DNA of 64,000 bases from Biscogniauxia marginata (Eukaryota > Ascomycota > Sordariomycetes > Xylariales > Xylariaceae): positions 232,233 through 296,232 of the forward strand of contig MU404106.1 in assembly GCA_022695795.1 (NCBI GenBank). The letters run 5' to 3'. Below are positions 49,052 through 61,312 of this stretch, piece after piece; the stretch's first letter is position 1; every line of letters starts with the position of its first letter. The notes beneath the pieces are model-generated. The model worked only from the letters and a program-made list of their open reading frames with translations. It did no database searches and had not been told where the DNA came from. The translations under genes were made by a program, and so were the position numbers.

Positions 49052-51295
49052 TTAAAGCTTCGGCCCCTCCCTCGCCGCGTCCTCCCTGCGCGCCTGGTCC
49101 CGCAGGACGCGGCGCAGCAGCTTCCCGCTCGCGTTCTTGGGCACCTGGTCGACGAAGCGGACGCCGCCGCGCAGCCGCTTGTGCGCCGTGACGCGGCCGT
49201 CGAGCCAGGCCGCGATCTCGCCCGCCTTCTTCTCGAGGTCGGCGGCCCGCGTCGGGGGAGGGGGGTCCCGGCGCAGGACGACGTAGGCGCGCGGGACCTC
49301 GGTCTCGCGCTCGTGGTCGTGCGCCGGGATCACGCACGCGTCCGCCACGTCCGGGTGGCCCAGCAGCAGGCCCTCGAGCTCGGCCGGGGCGACCTGGAAG
49401 CCCTCTGTCGGGAGTGGTTGGTTAGTATCTCGGGTTTTTCTCTTGCTTTTCCTTTTCATTTTTGGAAAGGGAAAATTTGAGGGAAGGAGAGCGGGTAGGC
49501 ACAGGGAGCAATTCGGGCAGTGGAACAGAGGTAGAGAAAAAAAAAGCATAAAAAGAAAGAAACTATAGGGTATAATACGCACTATATTTGATCAGCTCCT
49601 TCAGCCGGTCCGTGATGTACAGGTTCCCCTTATCGTCGATATACCCGATGTCGCCGGTCTTGAAGAAGCCGTCCTCGCTGAAGGTCTCGGCCGCGAGCTC
49701 GGGGCGGTTCAGGTAGCCGGGGAAGACGTTGGGGCCCCGGACCCAGAGCTCGCCCTCGCGGGCGGGGCCGGGCGCCAGCAGCTCCTCGCCCGTCTGGACG
49801 TCGACGAACTTGGCCTCGACGTTGGGCACGAGCTTGCCGACGGAGCCGTTGTAGCGCGCCCAGTCGGCGAGGACGCCCTTGGTCAGCGTCGGCGCCGTCT
49901 CCGACAGCCCGTACCCCTGCATGACCGGGATCATGAGCCGCTTCCACACGAGCTCGACGAGGTCTCGCCCCAGCGGCGCCGCCCCCGAGTTCATGAACTT
50001 GACGCTCGACAGGTCGTACCGCGACACCGCCGGGTGCTTGGCCAGCGCCAGCACCACCGGCGGCGGCACCGACGCGAACGTCACCCCATGGTCCTGGATC
50101 GCGCGGCATGCGCGCTCGAGGTCGAACTTCGGCAGGATCACGGCCTGGAGGCCGAGCTGGATGCTTGCCAGCGCGATGCAGGTTAAGCCCTATTTTTATA
50201 GCATTATTATTTAGTTTTGATTTTCATTACCATATATATATATATATATATATATATATCATGAGATTTCCCAGGTTAATGATAGTAAGGGCTTTTTTCT
50301 TCTTACCCCTTTCGGGGAGAGGAGAAAGGGGTTGTTTGGGTGGAGGGGGGGATGGGTCAAACTCACGTATACGTGGAAGAAGGGCAGGATAGCCAGCTGC
50401 TTGTCGCCCTTGCCGTCCAGCCCTCCGGCGTGTTGCAGCCCGTTTAGCGAGTCGACGTGCTTCAGCTGCAAGAGGTTGGCGACGATGTTGTAGTGCGTCA
50501 GGATGACGCCCTTCGACAGCCCCGTGGTCCCGGAGCTGTAGACGAGGAAGGCGAGGTCCTTCTTGGCGTCGACCTTGCCGGACGGCCTCCTCGAAGAGCC
50601 GTCGCGGCCGTCGCGGTCGCGGAAGAACTCGGTGAAGTGCGGGACCTTGCCCTCCGGGTCCCGCGCCTCCCCGATCAGCACGACGCGGTCCTCGGGCAGG
50701 CCGACGGCGCGCGCGGCCTCGCGCGCGAGGGGGAGGAAGGGCAGCTGGGTGACGAGGCCGGTGGCGCGCGAGTCGCGCAGCTGGAAGGCGAGCTCGTCGG
50801 CCGTGTAGGCCGGGTTCGCGGTTGTGACGGCGCCGCCGGCCCAGTGCGCGCCGAAGAAGGCCGGCGCGTAGTCCACGCTGTTGGGCGAGAAGAAGCCCAG
50901 CACGTCCCCCCGGCCGAACCCCCAGCGCGCCCGCAACCCCCGGCCGAACGCCGCCGCCGCGTCCCGCACCTGCGCCCACGTGTACGAGCGTCTTGTCTCC
51001 GCGTCTATGTAGATCTCTGGCCGTGGTTTTTTATGTTAGTTCGGGGGGACTGACGCATCACACACACACACACACATACACGCATACACCCCCCTATACA
51101 TATACATATGTAATAAATTGTGAGAGTAGAGGGGGAGCTACCACTAAGCAGCTAGCTTGGGTTGTCTTTGTTGTGATAATAATTTATTTTTTTACCTTTG
51201 TCATCTGGGAACGGTTTGTTTCCCCCCTCGAACAGAAATGTCCATAGGTCAACGCTAGGAATATCTAGGACTGGGTGAAGTGACTTGACCACCAT
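49052..51295 (-). CDS. 4-coumarate-CoA-ligase-like acyl-CoA synthetase, probably peroxisomal
   Basis: Four exons on the minus strand: 51295-51196, 51016-50367, 50189-49583 and 49404-49052, giving 569 aa. It is an ANL-superfamily adenylating enzyme. It has the AMP-binding loop SSGTTGLSKG (194-203), GYGLSETAPT, ELWVRGPNVFPGYL, TGDIGYIDDKGNLYITDR, LKELIKYKGFQVAPAELEG across the last splice, and the C-terminal catalytic Lys region VPKNASGKLLRR. It activates a carboxylic acid with ATP and transfers it to CoA. Fungal members act on phenylpropanoid, fatty or specialised acids; the substrate is unknown. The C-terminus GPKL ends in PKL, a plausible type-1 peroxisomal signal. The three introns are 179, 177 and 178 nt, much longer than usual here, and carry CA, TA and A-rich simple sequence. 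The coding sequence is strongly GC-rich. Confidence 0.93.
50232..50259. repeat. TA microsatellite inside an intron
   Basis: Fourteen AT units within intron 2 of the acyl-CoA ligase gene. Confidence 0.9.
51059..51076. repeat. CA microsatellite inside an intron
   Basis: Nine CA units within intron 1 of the acyl-CoA ligase gene. Confidence 0.85.
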
Positions 51296-52720
51296 TGTGA
51301 CGTCTCGTAGGTAGTGGTAGTGTACTGGAACTACAGAGATAAGGACCGGGGGTACAGGTTGGAGCCGTGGTGTTCAATGTGAGGGAGATGGAGGCTGTCG
51401 ACGAGGATGATGACGATGACAATGGCAGTTTTCTTGTAGGATTTTAGTAGGATCTGGGTCAAGTCAGCACTTGTTCCATTGTCCCTGGTAAATCGGAGAA
51501 TAGGGGGGCGGCACTAAGCCGGGTATAATCGGTGTAGGTGTCTTACCCAGTTCCGGCGTTCGCAGCGAGACCGCTTTGTTAGTAAAAGAGTGAGGATTTT
51601 AACGTTTGCCTTTGGTTCTTACCTACCTTATCTCCTGCGTAGTCAGTGTATATATACCTATGTATATACACAGACCTCGGCTAGATAGTGATGAAAGTCG
51701 GTGGAGCAATTGCATAGTATGTATGTATAGGTATACATCCACAGGCCACCCCGTTTCTATATAGTGTACCTACCTATACCGGCAGGCTTCTTCCATCACC
51801 ACAACTCATCCTAACCTAGCGCAATCCACCCATGACCTCCAAGTGTGGCCCCTTACACAGTGAGCCAGGACGAATGTTGGGATCGAGGTGGAGTAGTTGG
51901 ACAATCTCCGAGGTTGCGAGGAGCCCCACCGGACAGATCTAATATAGGGTACCCCATAGTATACGACTGTGTACTCCGTATAAGTATACTACATGTAACC
52001 AGCAACTCGCCGAGGTGGTACAAAATTGTGCAGTAGCTCAGACTATAAACTGACAGGCTATCAGGCGTGTTAATACGCACAGGTATTTGCTTTAATTTGC
52101 CCAGCTGACCACCAAAATCTGGAGAGATCTACACTACGAGACTTCCCCAAACTATTGCGGGGAAATTTGGGGACCGCTTATCTTCATCAAGTTAAAACAA
52201 CTGGTTAGCCTACCTAGTAGGCGGCTTGAGGGAGAGCAAGTCCATTGAGACCTAAGCTACTATAAGTAAGCCTGCGGCCGCATTGCACTCAGCTGTAATG
52301 AGTTGCACATACACCATAGTTATGTAGTTATGTACCTAGTAATGATATTTTCATAACTACTAACCGAGTCGTTGATCCGAAAGTGCTCGAGTCATTCTGA
52401 ATATTTTAAACCAAATTTTTGTATGTATTGCATGAAATATATGTCTAGAATGTAGTATGTATGTATGTATGTGAGCTGGTCTTATTGACTCTTAAAGAGA
52501 GGCAACCCCAACACTCTCCTCTAAGATCCTGTTAGGATCAATTTTGATTATAGTAGTATGTATCCAATACGCCTTATCGTGTGTATCGTATGCAATCGTA
52601 TCCTACTCGTCAATTACACAAAACAAAAACTGTCCTCAAGCGCAACGCCTTGTAATATCCCTTGGCGCCCCCCTTCTCTCCCAAGGCTTAGTAAACCTGG
52701 GCCATGATTATGATTAGACA
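51296..52720. other. Acyl-CoA ligase promoter and lipase 3' region
   Basis: Upstream region of the ligase (left) with GTATAGGTATA and TACC motifs, and AT-rich 3' flank of the next gene with a TATG run (about 52455-52472). The unrecognised ORFs (51845-52080) are not called. Confidence 0.6.
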
Positions 52721-54907
52721 TTACAGCGAATCGCTGCTCGACTGGTCGACGTCTTCCTCTTCTACCTCGACAGCCTCGTCCGGAGTCCAAGGACCAATGT
52801 TTTCACAGCCCTTCGGCACTCTACACTCGTCTCGGACGTTGCACGTCTTCCATAGCACTTCTCGGATCTCCTGAAAGATCTGGTCGACGGCGTCCATTGC
52901 CCAGATGACGTCGAGATGCTCGTACTCGGGCAGCACTTTGCTGTGGACCACCTTGACGTGAGGCTCCCTGCCCCTTTCGAAGCGGCGGAGCAGTTTCCGG
53001 CCATCCACGAGGTCGTCATTGCCGGCCACCCACAGCGCGAATGGGCAGACTTGCTCATTGTACCATGCCGTTGAGCCCTTGGGTAGCCTCTTGTGAGGGC
53101 CGTCGTGCTTGTGATGCAATAATGAGGTTTTGTGCCGGGGTTTCGCTTCTGCTAAGAGTCCATCTGGGTCGTCTTCTCTCTCTTCATTGCGCAGCTCCTC
53201 CTTCGTAGACAAAATACATTTGTGCTGGGCGAAGCACTCCCGGCCGAGCCACCAGCGCATCGATTCAGCGCTCACGTAGACTGGCGCGAATTGAAACATA
53301 CGGTTTTTCAGGGCACGATCCCACCGCGTGTCCGTCCAGTCGAACATGAACGAGAAGACCTTGTAGCCGAGCCACCCATAGAACCCGGGTGGCAGTATCG
53401 AATGCATCGTCATCATCAAGGGTATGAATGCGTGGATGCCAAACATGATACGGAAAAGGGATGGTGATATGACACGCATGAACTTGAAGTACATTTTGCC
53501 AATCAGAGGACCGGCATAAGCAGCAGGCGCAAGCGCGCAGAATACGGTCAGTTTCTCACCCAAGTCTGGCCGTTGCTCCTTTGCCAGGGCTACAAATGTC
53601 TCGGTTGTGCCTTGCGAGTGGCATATCAATCCGATCTTCTCGAAACCAGTCTCCAAGAGGACTCGCGAGGTCAAAGCAGGAAGGTCGAAGACACCCATCT
53701 GACGAATATTCCAGCACCACATGCGAGGATCCGAGTAGTGTAGCAAAACATGTTTTGGTTTAAAGCCGCACCTGTTGTTTCCGAGCCAGACGTCGTACCC
53801 GGATTTGCAAAGGTAGAACGCCAGCGAATCATCGTCGTTTACACAGTATGCGCCAGCGCTCTGAAGCAAGCCGTGCATCAACAATACTGGAAATTTGCGC
53901 TTTTGGCTTGAATCTTTAAGTCGCTTCTTGTTCTCGCCCGTGAATAACTCTGGCCCTCGATAAGATCTTTCCGATTCTTCTAACCTTGTGTATTCCTTAG
54001 GGTCGTAAACATGCCAAAGGTCGATAATAAAACCGTCTTCGGTCTGGACTTGGAATTCCTCGACGTCGAGGCCAACCCGCCGCGCATAGTATCCAACGTC
54101 ACAGACAACGGGGTCAGGACCACCCTCTGTTGGAATAAACCCATCATTACCCGGAACGCTCTCCTGGTCAGAAGGGCCTCTATCTAGGGATTTTCTCCTC
54201 TTCCATAGCCTTTCCTGGTCTATACGTAATTTGTGTCGCCGAACTTCTTCCTCGTAAAAGGGTCTCTGGGCATCTGGGTTTCGGAATGTCATACGGAGCC
54301 ATATTCTCTTGCAGACGATGGGTATGCTAGTGAACAAAGCCCCGAGAACAATTACTCCTAGAAAGCCTGCGCTTAGAAAGAAGGATGAGGTCCTGAAGGT
54401 CAGACATTGAAGGTCGCGGAGTAAAGACGCCGGCCCGTACAGAGGAAGCGGGGGGAAGAGCGGATGCGTGTTGGATGGCGGCATAGACCGTTGCAACGAG
54501 CCATCGGACGACTTTTGTAGAGCTTTACCGCTCATGTGAGATGGTAACATGAGCGGGTTCTTCGTTGGCCTTTCTCGAGGAGAGGCTGCACTCGGCGAGA
54601 GCTGTCCGTCGTCGACACGGTCAATTGCATCTCTTGGCACCTCGCCGCTCAACTTCTCATTCAGTATGTTCAACATGTGCGCCTCCTCGAGCGGAACGGT
54701 GGGAAGTCGCTTGTCGTCTGCCGTAACTATGACAGGATCTTGCGGTGTGATAAAGTGTGCCTTCACCGCTACCGAGTCTGGATGGTCACTATTTTGCGTT
54801 TGGTGCGAGAGTTTCTCGGACTGTTGCGCGAATTCGACAGCGGCACGAGCAGTAGAATTACCAGAGGGCGGTGCCCCGGGCTGGGGATGGTCTGCAGCGA
54901 GACCCAT
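52721..54907 (-). CDS. Membrane-anchored steryl-ester-hydrolase-like lipase (AB-hydrolase)
   Basis: Single-exon ORF of 728 aa. Residues 1-160 are Ser/Pro-rich and likely disordered. A transmembrane helix lies at ~176-199 (FFLSAGFLGVIVLGALFTSI). The alpha/beta-hydrolase lipase starts at ~272 (QTEDGFIIDLWHVY), with HG oxyanion residues in LLMHGLLQSAG (~342-352) and NNRCGFKPKHV. Nucleophile Ser431 is in ICHSQGT. Asp is in AGNDDLVDG (~631-632) and His664 in YEHLDVIWA. This architecture is that of yeast Yeh1/Yeh2/Tgl1, which hydrolyse steryl esters at lipid droplets or the plasma membrane. A hydrophobic cap with possible membrane contact lies at ~470-515. The first Gly of the usual GXSXG elbow is Cys here. 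It is divergent from PEX6. Confidence 0.9.
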   Translation of the reverse strand: MGLAADHPQPGAPPSGNSTARAAVEFAQQSEKLSHQTQNSDHPDSVAVKAHFITPQDPVIVTADDKRLPTVPLEEAHMLNILNEKLSGEVPRDAIDRVDDGQLSPSAASPRERPTKNPLMLPSHMSGKALQKSSDGSLQRSMPPSNTHPLFPPLPLYGPASLLRDLQCLTFRTSSFFLSAGFLGVIVLGALFTSIPIVCKRIWLRMTFRNPDAQRPFYEEEVRRHKLRIDQERLWKRRKSLDRGPSDQESVPGNDGFIPTEGGPDPVVCDVGYYARRVGLDVEEFQVQTEDGFIIDLWHVYDPKEYTRLEESERSYRGPELFTGENKKRLKDSSQKRKFPVLLMHGLLQSAGAYCVNDDDSLAFYLCKSGYDVWLGNNRCGFKPKHVLLHYSDPRMWCWNIRQMGVFDLPALTSRVLLETGFEKIGLICHSQGTTETFVALAKEQRPDLGEKLTVFCALAPAAYAGPLIGKMYFKFMRVISPSLFRIMFGIHAFIPLMMTMHSILPPGFYGWLGYKVFSFMFDWTDTRWDRALKNRMFQFAPVYVSAESMRWWLGRECFAQHKCILSTKEELRNEEREDDPDGLLAEAKPRHKTSLLHHKHDGPHKRLPKGSTAWYNEQVCPFALWVAGNDDLVDGRKLLRRFERGREPHVKVVHSKVLPEYEHLDVIWAMDAVDQIFQEIREVLWKTCNVRDECRVPKGCENIGPWTPDEAVEVEEEDVDQSSSDSL

Positions 54908-56109
54908 GATTGATTACCAGCTTTTGGAGTTGGTGTTCATCTGAATTGGATTGTCGACAGAATCGAATTCCAGGGGGGACTGGAAGGGAAACGCAGGGGT
55001 CTAAGGGACCTTGGTATGTAGGTAGTGTAAGTTGGATGCGTCCGCAATGCCAACTGGTAATTAGAAACAGAAATTAGAAACAGAAATTAGTAATATAGGG
55101 CGGCATTTGCACAAATTTTCATTGCTAGGATCAGTATCGAAGTTGGTTCTAAGTGGCAGAGCCGGTTTTAGGTAGGTTTTAACGAGGCCGGGCATGTAAA
55201 ACTTATGAAGGTTAGTTCGACGCTTGCTGACCACTGAAATCATGACCGCACCCATCAGATGGCAGGACCTGCTGAGACATAATTACGTCAACGCGCAGAG
55301 ACTCTAGCCTCCCATCGGCCTGAGACTGAGGCGACCACACAGCCTCGTATACCTTAGGTAGGTGTGCACGTATGCGCAGGGGCATGCAGGGACTTGCGAC
55401 TGACTAGAGATCGATGACATGTGAAGGAGCCGTTGCTATCGCCACCATTCATATTCGTCGGTCTGGTTGGAGGTGTGTACCTGACCACCGGGGGTCTCGA
55501 TAGTTCCATACCATGTATGCACATTCTAGACCAATGGCTATAAAACTGTCGAGGAAGCCCATGCTTGAAAGAAATATAGGTTTGTTTGACTCGGGAAAGA
55601 AAAGAGGGAGAAAAAGGATTGATCTTGTATGCCCACATGCAGGTACGGATCAGGTATATAACTGTAATGTAAACTAGGTAGTCTCTTGTCTTAGTTACTT
55701 AGATACTTTACTTGTACATACGTATTGTGGGCCTCTACACTAGTGTAGATTGGATTCTGCTGTGTGACTAATCATCGGCAACTCTACAGCCCAGAAGCGC
55801 CGGAGCTCCACAACAGAAAGCTGCCCGCTACAATAGCGCGATACCTCGGCCAAATCTGACTGCCAGGTCACAGTCGCAAGACCCGAAAAAACAAACCACC
55901 ACCGGGTAGCTAGCTGCTCTCTTTCAATATACTATATACCATCACTCGATCTAGTGCCTGATTTATACTCTGCAGACTCGGTAGTAGCTCTCTCTTCGTC
56001 CTCCAATGGACTATAGCGTCCAAGTTGCGGGGCCTTGGGTTTCCTAGCGAATCCATGCTGGCGCATACGCTCCCGACCTTGCATCTTTGACCGCCACCAA
56101 TTCGCTACG
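54908..56109. promoter_or_regulatory. Shared divergent region, lipase / PEX6
   Basis: 1.2 kb between two divergent start codons, so both promoters should be here (inference from position). It contains a 13-bp tandem repeat (55061-55090). ORFs 55354-55638 (-) and 55932-56225 (-) are unsupported. Confidence 0.5.
55061..55090. repeat. 13-bp tandem repeat (2.3 copies)
   Basis: TTAGAAACAGAAA occurs twice head-to-tail followed by TTAG, in the lipase/PEX6 intergenic region. Confidence 0.85.
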
Positions 56110-59100
56110 ATGGCCTTCCCCGGCCATGACCCTGCTGTTCGTCGAAGGAGAAGACGGAGAAGGAGGCAAGATAAGCCGCCAATCTCGGCAAGACTGGTCT
56201 TGGACGACCACGTGAAGGGCGACATCGGTTTCTTGTCTGACGACCTGTTCGCTGATCTGTTTCCACACTTACACTATGGTAAGACTTCCCGGACAGCTTC
56301 CAACTCCCTATCTAACCAAGCCCAACGCAATCCAGACTCGGTCGAAGGCGAGCCTGTTCAAACCCTCGACATTCACCACGTTGCTATCGCGCCCTGGGCT
56401 CCCAACGTGAGACCTCAGCACACAAACTGGACCATTGTTCCCGTTGCCAAATCCACCGACCTCGCCCACTCTACCGTCCAGTTCTCTCCTGCTTCTCTGG
56501 CTCTGCAGAACTTCGCCACCACTCTTCAGCAGATTGCCCCGTCTAAGCTGTCCAACCACAGCAGGAGCGGTATCGAGATACATGTTTTGGATGTGGAGGC
56601 CATAGCTCTGGATACCGTCTTCGTGAATCTCGAGAGTGACGTAGTAAAAAGGCTAGAGAATGGAGAGGGCAATTTCTTCAGGGAACACCCATCGGGCAAA
56701 GAAAAGGAAACCGCTGCCCCTGAGACTGCTGCAGATCGACTAACCGCTGCGTTGCGTGTCGCTTTGGGCACGCTCACGGTTGTTCACGGCGGAGACTTAT
56801 TCCCTCTGCCACTGGCACCACATCCCGTCACACATGTCCCTCCTACTCCGGGAAAGGTGACACTATGTGACCCAGTGCAGCAAGGTGTTTTAACACCGAC
56901 TACCAAGATCATCTTAACAAGGGGTCATGCTCATTCCAGGCAGGACCGGAGCCCTATAAACACAACACAGGCTCTTAATGGTGCCTCCCAAGACGATGAA
57001 GATACTGCAAATGACCAATTCTACTCTGCTGCTGAAGAACGGGATAAGGTGGATGCGCCGAACGACAACGCTGGCTTTGTTACGGAGTCCGAGACCGAAG
57101 CCTCAGATATCGAAAATGAAGATGACCTCTCGGACGATTCGATGGACGACGTGATATCCCTCCAAGCTCCAACCCTGCCTACGACGAATGCCAGTGGTAT
57201 CTCTACTTTACAGCCGGGAACACCGATGACAATTGGGCGTGGCAGGAAGACCAACGGTATCAACACCCCTGGCTCTGTATTTTCTAGCTTTACAGCGACT
57301 ACTGCTCGCCCGGATCGCCCCAAGGGACGCCTCTTCAAAGCCCAAGGTTTGATGAGCCCTATCCCATCCGACTTATTACACCCCAAACCGGCGGCCGAGG
57401 ATGACGAGGAAACGCGCATATATGTCGACATCAGTTCGCTGACTAGAATCGGGTGCTTTTCTGGAGATTGGGTACGAGTTGAGGCATCGGAAGAGCCCCC
57501 GATGAACGGCAGTGGCCTACTTGGTCTCGGGAGCTTTGGCAATCCTGGGGCGGAAGAGCCGGTTTGGCGACCAGCCAAGGTCTACGGGCTCCCGGAGGGC
57601 TACTCGCGCCGACCAATGACCCGAATCGTAAGCTCGAGGCACGACAGTATCAGCCGTCGGTTATCTTTCTTTGAATCTCAAGTCCAAAAACCGGCAGGGC
57701 CAGGGGCATACATGTCACCACTCTTGCTTGCCAACTTGGATAGCCCACCATACGTTCGCCTGTCGCCCTTAAAGAGGCTAGCATATGCTCCTCGGCCGGG
57801 TCAGGCCAAGATTACTAGTGCATCACATCCCCCGTACGCTCGAGAGGTCACAATTCAACAGATACGAACTCCCCTATCCTCTGAGAAGGCACTGCAGACA
57901 GCTATACTAGGCGGTCTGAAACATCACTTTGTCCGAAGTACCCGTGTGGTTATGACAGGTGACATTATTGGCGTACCGATCGACACACGGCTAGGGAGGA
58001 CCCTTCAGGAAGCGACTGGTTCAAACGATGGACTTGATGTTGACGATATTCTAGCACTTGCCGCTTCGAGTAAATATGCCGCTGGAGACGCATACAAACC
58101 TGACGGTGTTGCTTGGTTCAAAGTCAGTCACATAATCATGCAGAGATCGGAGGCCGCCGAGGATGAGGACGAAGAAGATATATGGGGAGGCGTCGCTTGC
58201 GTCGATAGCTCTTCAACCCAGATTGCACAGTCTGGTAGTGCTATCAGCTCTCTTCCGGGCACGAAAGATAGCAACTGGCCATTCTATCTAGGCATTGAAG
58301 AAGCGCCTCAGCCTACGACTGGCACCCTGCCCTCGATGGTACAACAACTGCCGAAAACAATCACCTCGCCTTTAAGACGGCGACTAAGGGAACTTATGGC
58401 AGCTGCTACAAGCAAAAGGGCTGTTCACCTAAAGATGCCGCCCGTAGCAGTTCTTCTTGTATCGACGCAGCGCAACATCGGGAAAGCCACTGTCGCGGTT
58501 GGTGCTTGTTCGGACATTGGCCTCCACACGTTCACCATCGATGCCTATGACATCGTTAACGAGAGTGGAGCAGGGGGGAGTGATGTGAAGACGGAAGGCT
58601 TCCTGAAGGCTCGAGCAGATCGGGCTATGAGCTGCGGGCCGGAATGTTGCGCCCTTTTGATCCGACACGTTGAGGCGCTTACGGCAGACAGGATGATTAC
58701 GGCTATGAAAGATATCCTTGCCGATGCCCGCGTCCTGATCGCGACAACAACCGAGGTCGACAAGGTACCAGATGGTATACGGGGACTATTCACCCATGAA
58801 CTTGAGATGACTGCTCCTGATGAGGGTGAACGGGAAAGTATCCTGCGTACTATTATAGATAGTCGGGGTGTGTCTCTGGCTCCCGAGGTGGAGCTGAGTG
58901 GTGTTGCCATCAAGACCGCAGCCCTCGTTGCTGGAGATCTCGTTGACGTGGTGGAGAGGGCGATGGTAGCTCGAGATTCACGTCTCGAAGCGCTGGCCGT
59001 CCGAGCCTCTGGTGATAAGTTGGATATTACCATTCGTGATATTCAAGTAGCAGGTGGGTCAGCAGCGAGGTGCTTGACAAAGTCTGACTTCGACGTTGCT

Positions 59101-60412
59101 GTGGATGCTGCCCGAAAGAATTTTGCAGATGCTATTGGTGCACCTAAGATCCCCAACGTCACATGGGATGATGTTGGTGGACTCAATAACGTCAAGGACG
59201 CTGTTATGGAAACTATCCAGCTACCCCTAGAGCGGCCAGAACTATTCGCTAAGGGAATGAAGAAACGTTCGGGTATCTTGTTCTATGGCCCACCCGGAAC
59301 CGGCAAGACATTATTGGCAAAGGCTATTGCGACGGAATATAGCTTGAACTTCTTCAGTGTCAAGGGTCCTGAGCTGCTCAATATGTATATAGGAGAGTCT
59401 GAGGCAAATGTTCGCAGAGTCTTCCAACGCGCTCGAGATGCGCGACCCTGTTGTGTCTTCTTCGACGAACTCGACTCAGTTGCACCGAAGCGAGGAAACC
59501 AAGGAGACAGTGGAGGTGTTATGGATCGAATCGTATCTCAACTCTTAGCTGAACTAGACGGCATGTCGGGTGGAGACGAGGGAGCAGGGGGCGTGTTCGT
59601 TATCGGTGCGACTAACCGGCCGGATCTGCTTGATCAGGCACTACTTCGTCCTGGCAGATTTGACAAGATGCTTTACCTGGGAGTTTCTGACACACATGAC
59701 AAGCAGCTCAAGATTATGGAAGCCCTGACACGGAAGTACGTTTATAATCTCATCTATCGAATTCTCAAAAAGGCAGTATTGACTTGAACACAGGTTCACT
59801 CTCCATCCCTCGGTCTCGCTCCCAGCAGTTGCCGAACAGTTGCCGTTTACCTATACGGGTGCAGACTTTTACGCGTTATGCAGCGACGCCATGCTCAAGG
59901 CGGTGACGAGGCAGGCCGCCTCGGTCGACGCCAAGATCCGGGCCATAAACTCGGACCCGGAGACGAGACACCCCATCTCGACGGCCAACTTCTTCGACCA
60001 CTACGCCACGGCCGAGGACATCACCGTCATGGTGACGGAACAAGACTTCCTCGACGCCAACAGGGAACTGATTCCCAGCGTGAGCGCCGGGGAGCTGGCT
60101 CACTACGAGACGGTGAGAGCCACTTTTGAGGGTGGCAGGGATAAGCAACAGCAACAACAGGACATGACAGCGACCTTGAACAAGGGCAAGGGCAAGGCAA
60201 TAGCTAGCAGCAAGGGAAAGGGGAAAGCGGTCGCCACGGATAGCGATAGTATCGAGGAGGAAGACGAAGTCGACGACGGCTACGGCGACCAGGAGGGCTA
60301 CGTCGGCGGTAGCGGTGCTGGTAGCGTGAACGGCAGGTCGGCCAAGGGTAAAGGCAAAATGGTAGCTCGGTTCCAGGATAGCACCGCGAGCGACGACGAG
60401 GGATTATACTAG
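56110..60412 (+). CDS. PEX6: Peroxisomal AAA-ATPase peroxin Pex6
   Basis: Two exons, 56110-59735 and 59794-60412, giving 1414 aa. After a run of about nine Arg (residues ~11-19) come two long N-terminal domains. The first AAA ring (D1, ~780-950) is degenerate: the Walker A position reads STQRNIGKA. The second (D2) is complete, with NVTWDDVGGLNNVKDAVMET, Walker A GPPGTGKT at 1060-1067, GPELLNMYIGESEANVRRVF, Walker B FFDELDS around 1117-1123, and ATNRPDLLDQALLRPGRFDK. This pattern is that of Pex6, which with Pex1 forms the ATPase that pulls the ubiquitinated import receptor Pex5 out of the peroxisome membrane. The C-terminal ~120 residues are Gln/Lys/Asp-rich with repeated KGKGK, and likely disordered. 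Start: 56110 is preferred; an in-frame Met at 56035 would add 25 residues. Confidence 0.95.
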
Positions 60413-61312
60413 AATAGAAGAAGCAGAAGAAGAAAAGGAAGGGGGGAAGGTTCATTAATTAAAAATACGGAATACATCACTATCTGCCACTATTTAGGAT
60501 GTTTTGTAAAATCGAGATGAAATGGAGAAAGGGCAAAAAAAATATGGATATAATGTATTCATGATATGATATGTATCGGTACGAGGAGAGACAAAAAGGA
60601 GAAGGGTATTTCCAAATTCAATGTTAGCAATCCAATATACAGAAAGAGCAGAGGCTCAAGACAGAAACAGAAGGAAAATCTTATTATTGATCCTATGAAT
60701 TGCCCCTTTTCAGGTCTCCTTTTCTTTATGGTGTCTTTTCTCTTCTCTACCTTACTCTTCTATTCTATACTCAGCTACTCCCACCCAATTATTCCATGCT
60801 ATATACTATACTACGCTCAGAAAATCAGGGGCAAACGTCAAAATGATTTAGGTTATCTCAAACAAAGTCCGTATATCAACCTCACGACTTTCTCTTCTTT
60901 TCTTTTTTTCACTAACTTTAGGTAGGCAGGTAACAAGTGGTATCTCTAGTTTCTAATCTTCCAACTTCCCAATCTTTCTAGCTTTCACTTCCGCGTTTGT
61001 GCTCCTCCCTCTAGATCGTGTCCCCCCCCCTCCCCCCTTTTTTTTTTCTTTTTGCGAAGGAGGTAGTAAAGTAGGTAAATGTAGATAAGTTAAAATTTTC
61101 CCATCATACAAATACCAAGATTTCTCCTCCACTCCCTTTCCTTCCCTACAATAAACTCTTACATACGCGGGATTTTTTTTTCAAGGTATTGCTACCCGGT
61201 AAAGAGAAATTATCCCCTAGCTTCTTTCTTTCTTCTTCTTGATCTGGTCTGGCCTGGCCTCGTCTACTACTACTAAACTTACATTTCAGCGTCTCCAATC
61301 CCCCTATTTTTA
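60413..61312. other. Convergent 3' region, PEX6 / SH3BGR-like
   Basis: 3' flanks of two converging genes, T- and C-rich (for example the C/T-homopolymer patch at 61020-61050). ORF 60566-60925 (+) is AT-rich and unsupported. Confidence 0.6.

Noticed and set aside
50227..50979. 250-aa minus-strand frame in another phase inside the acyl-CoA ligase
   Set aside because: Arg/Ala/Gly-rich alternative frame of a GC-rich exon; the ligase motifs are in the other phase.
49405..51195. Homology among the three long introns of the acyl-CoA ligase
   Set aside because: By eye they share only length and splice signals; only the length coincidence is reported.
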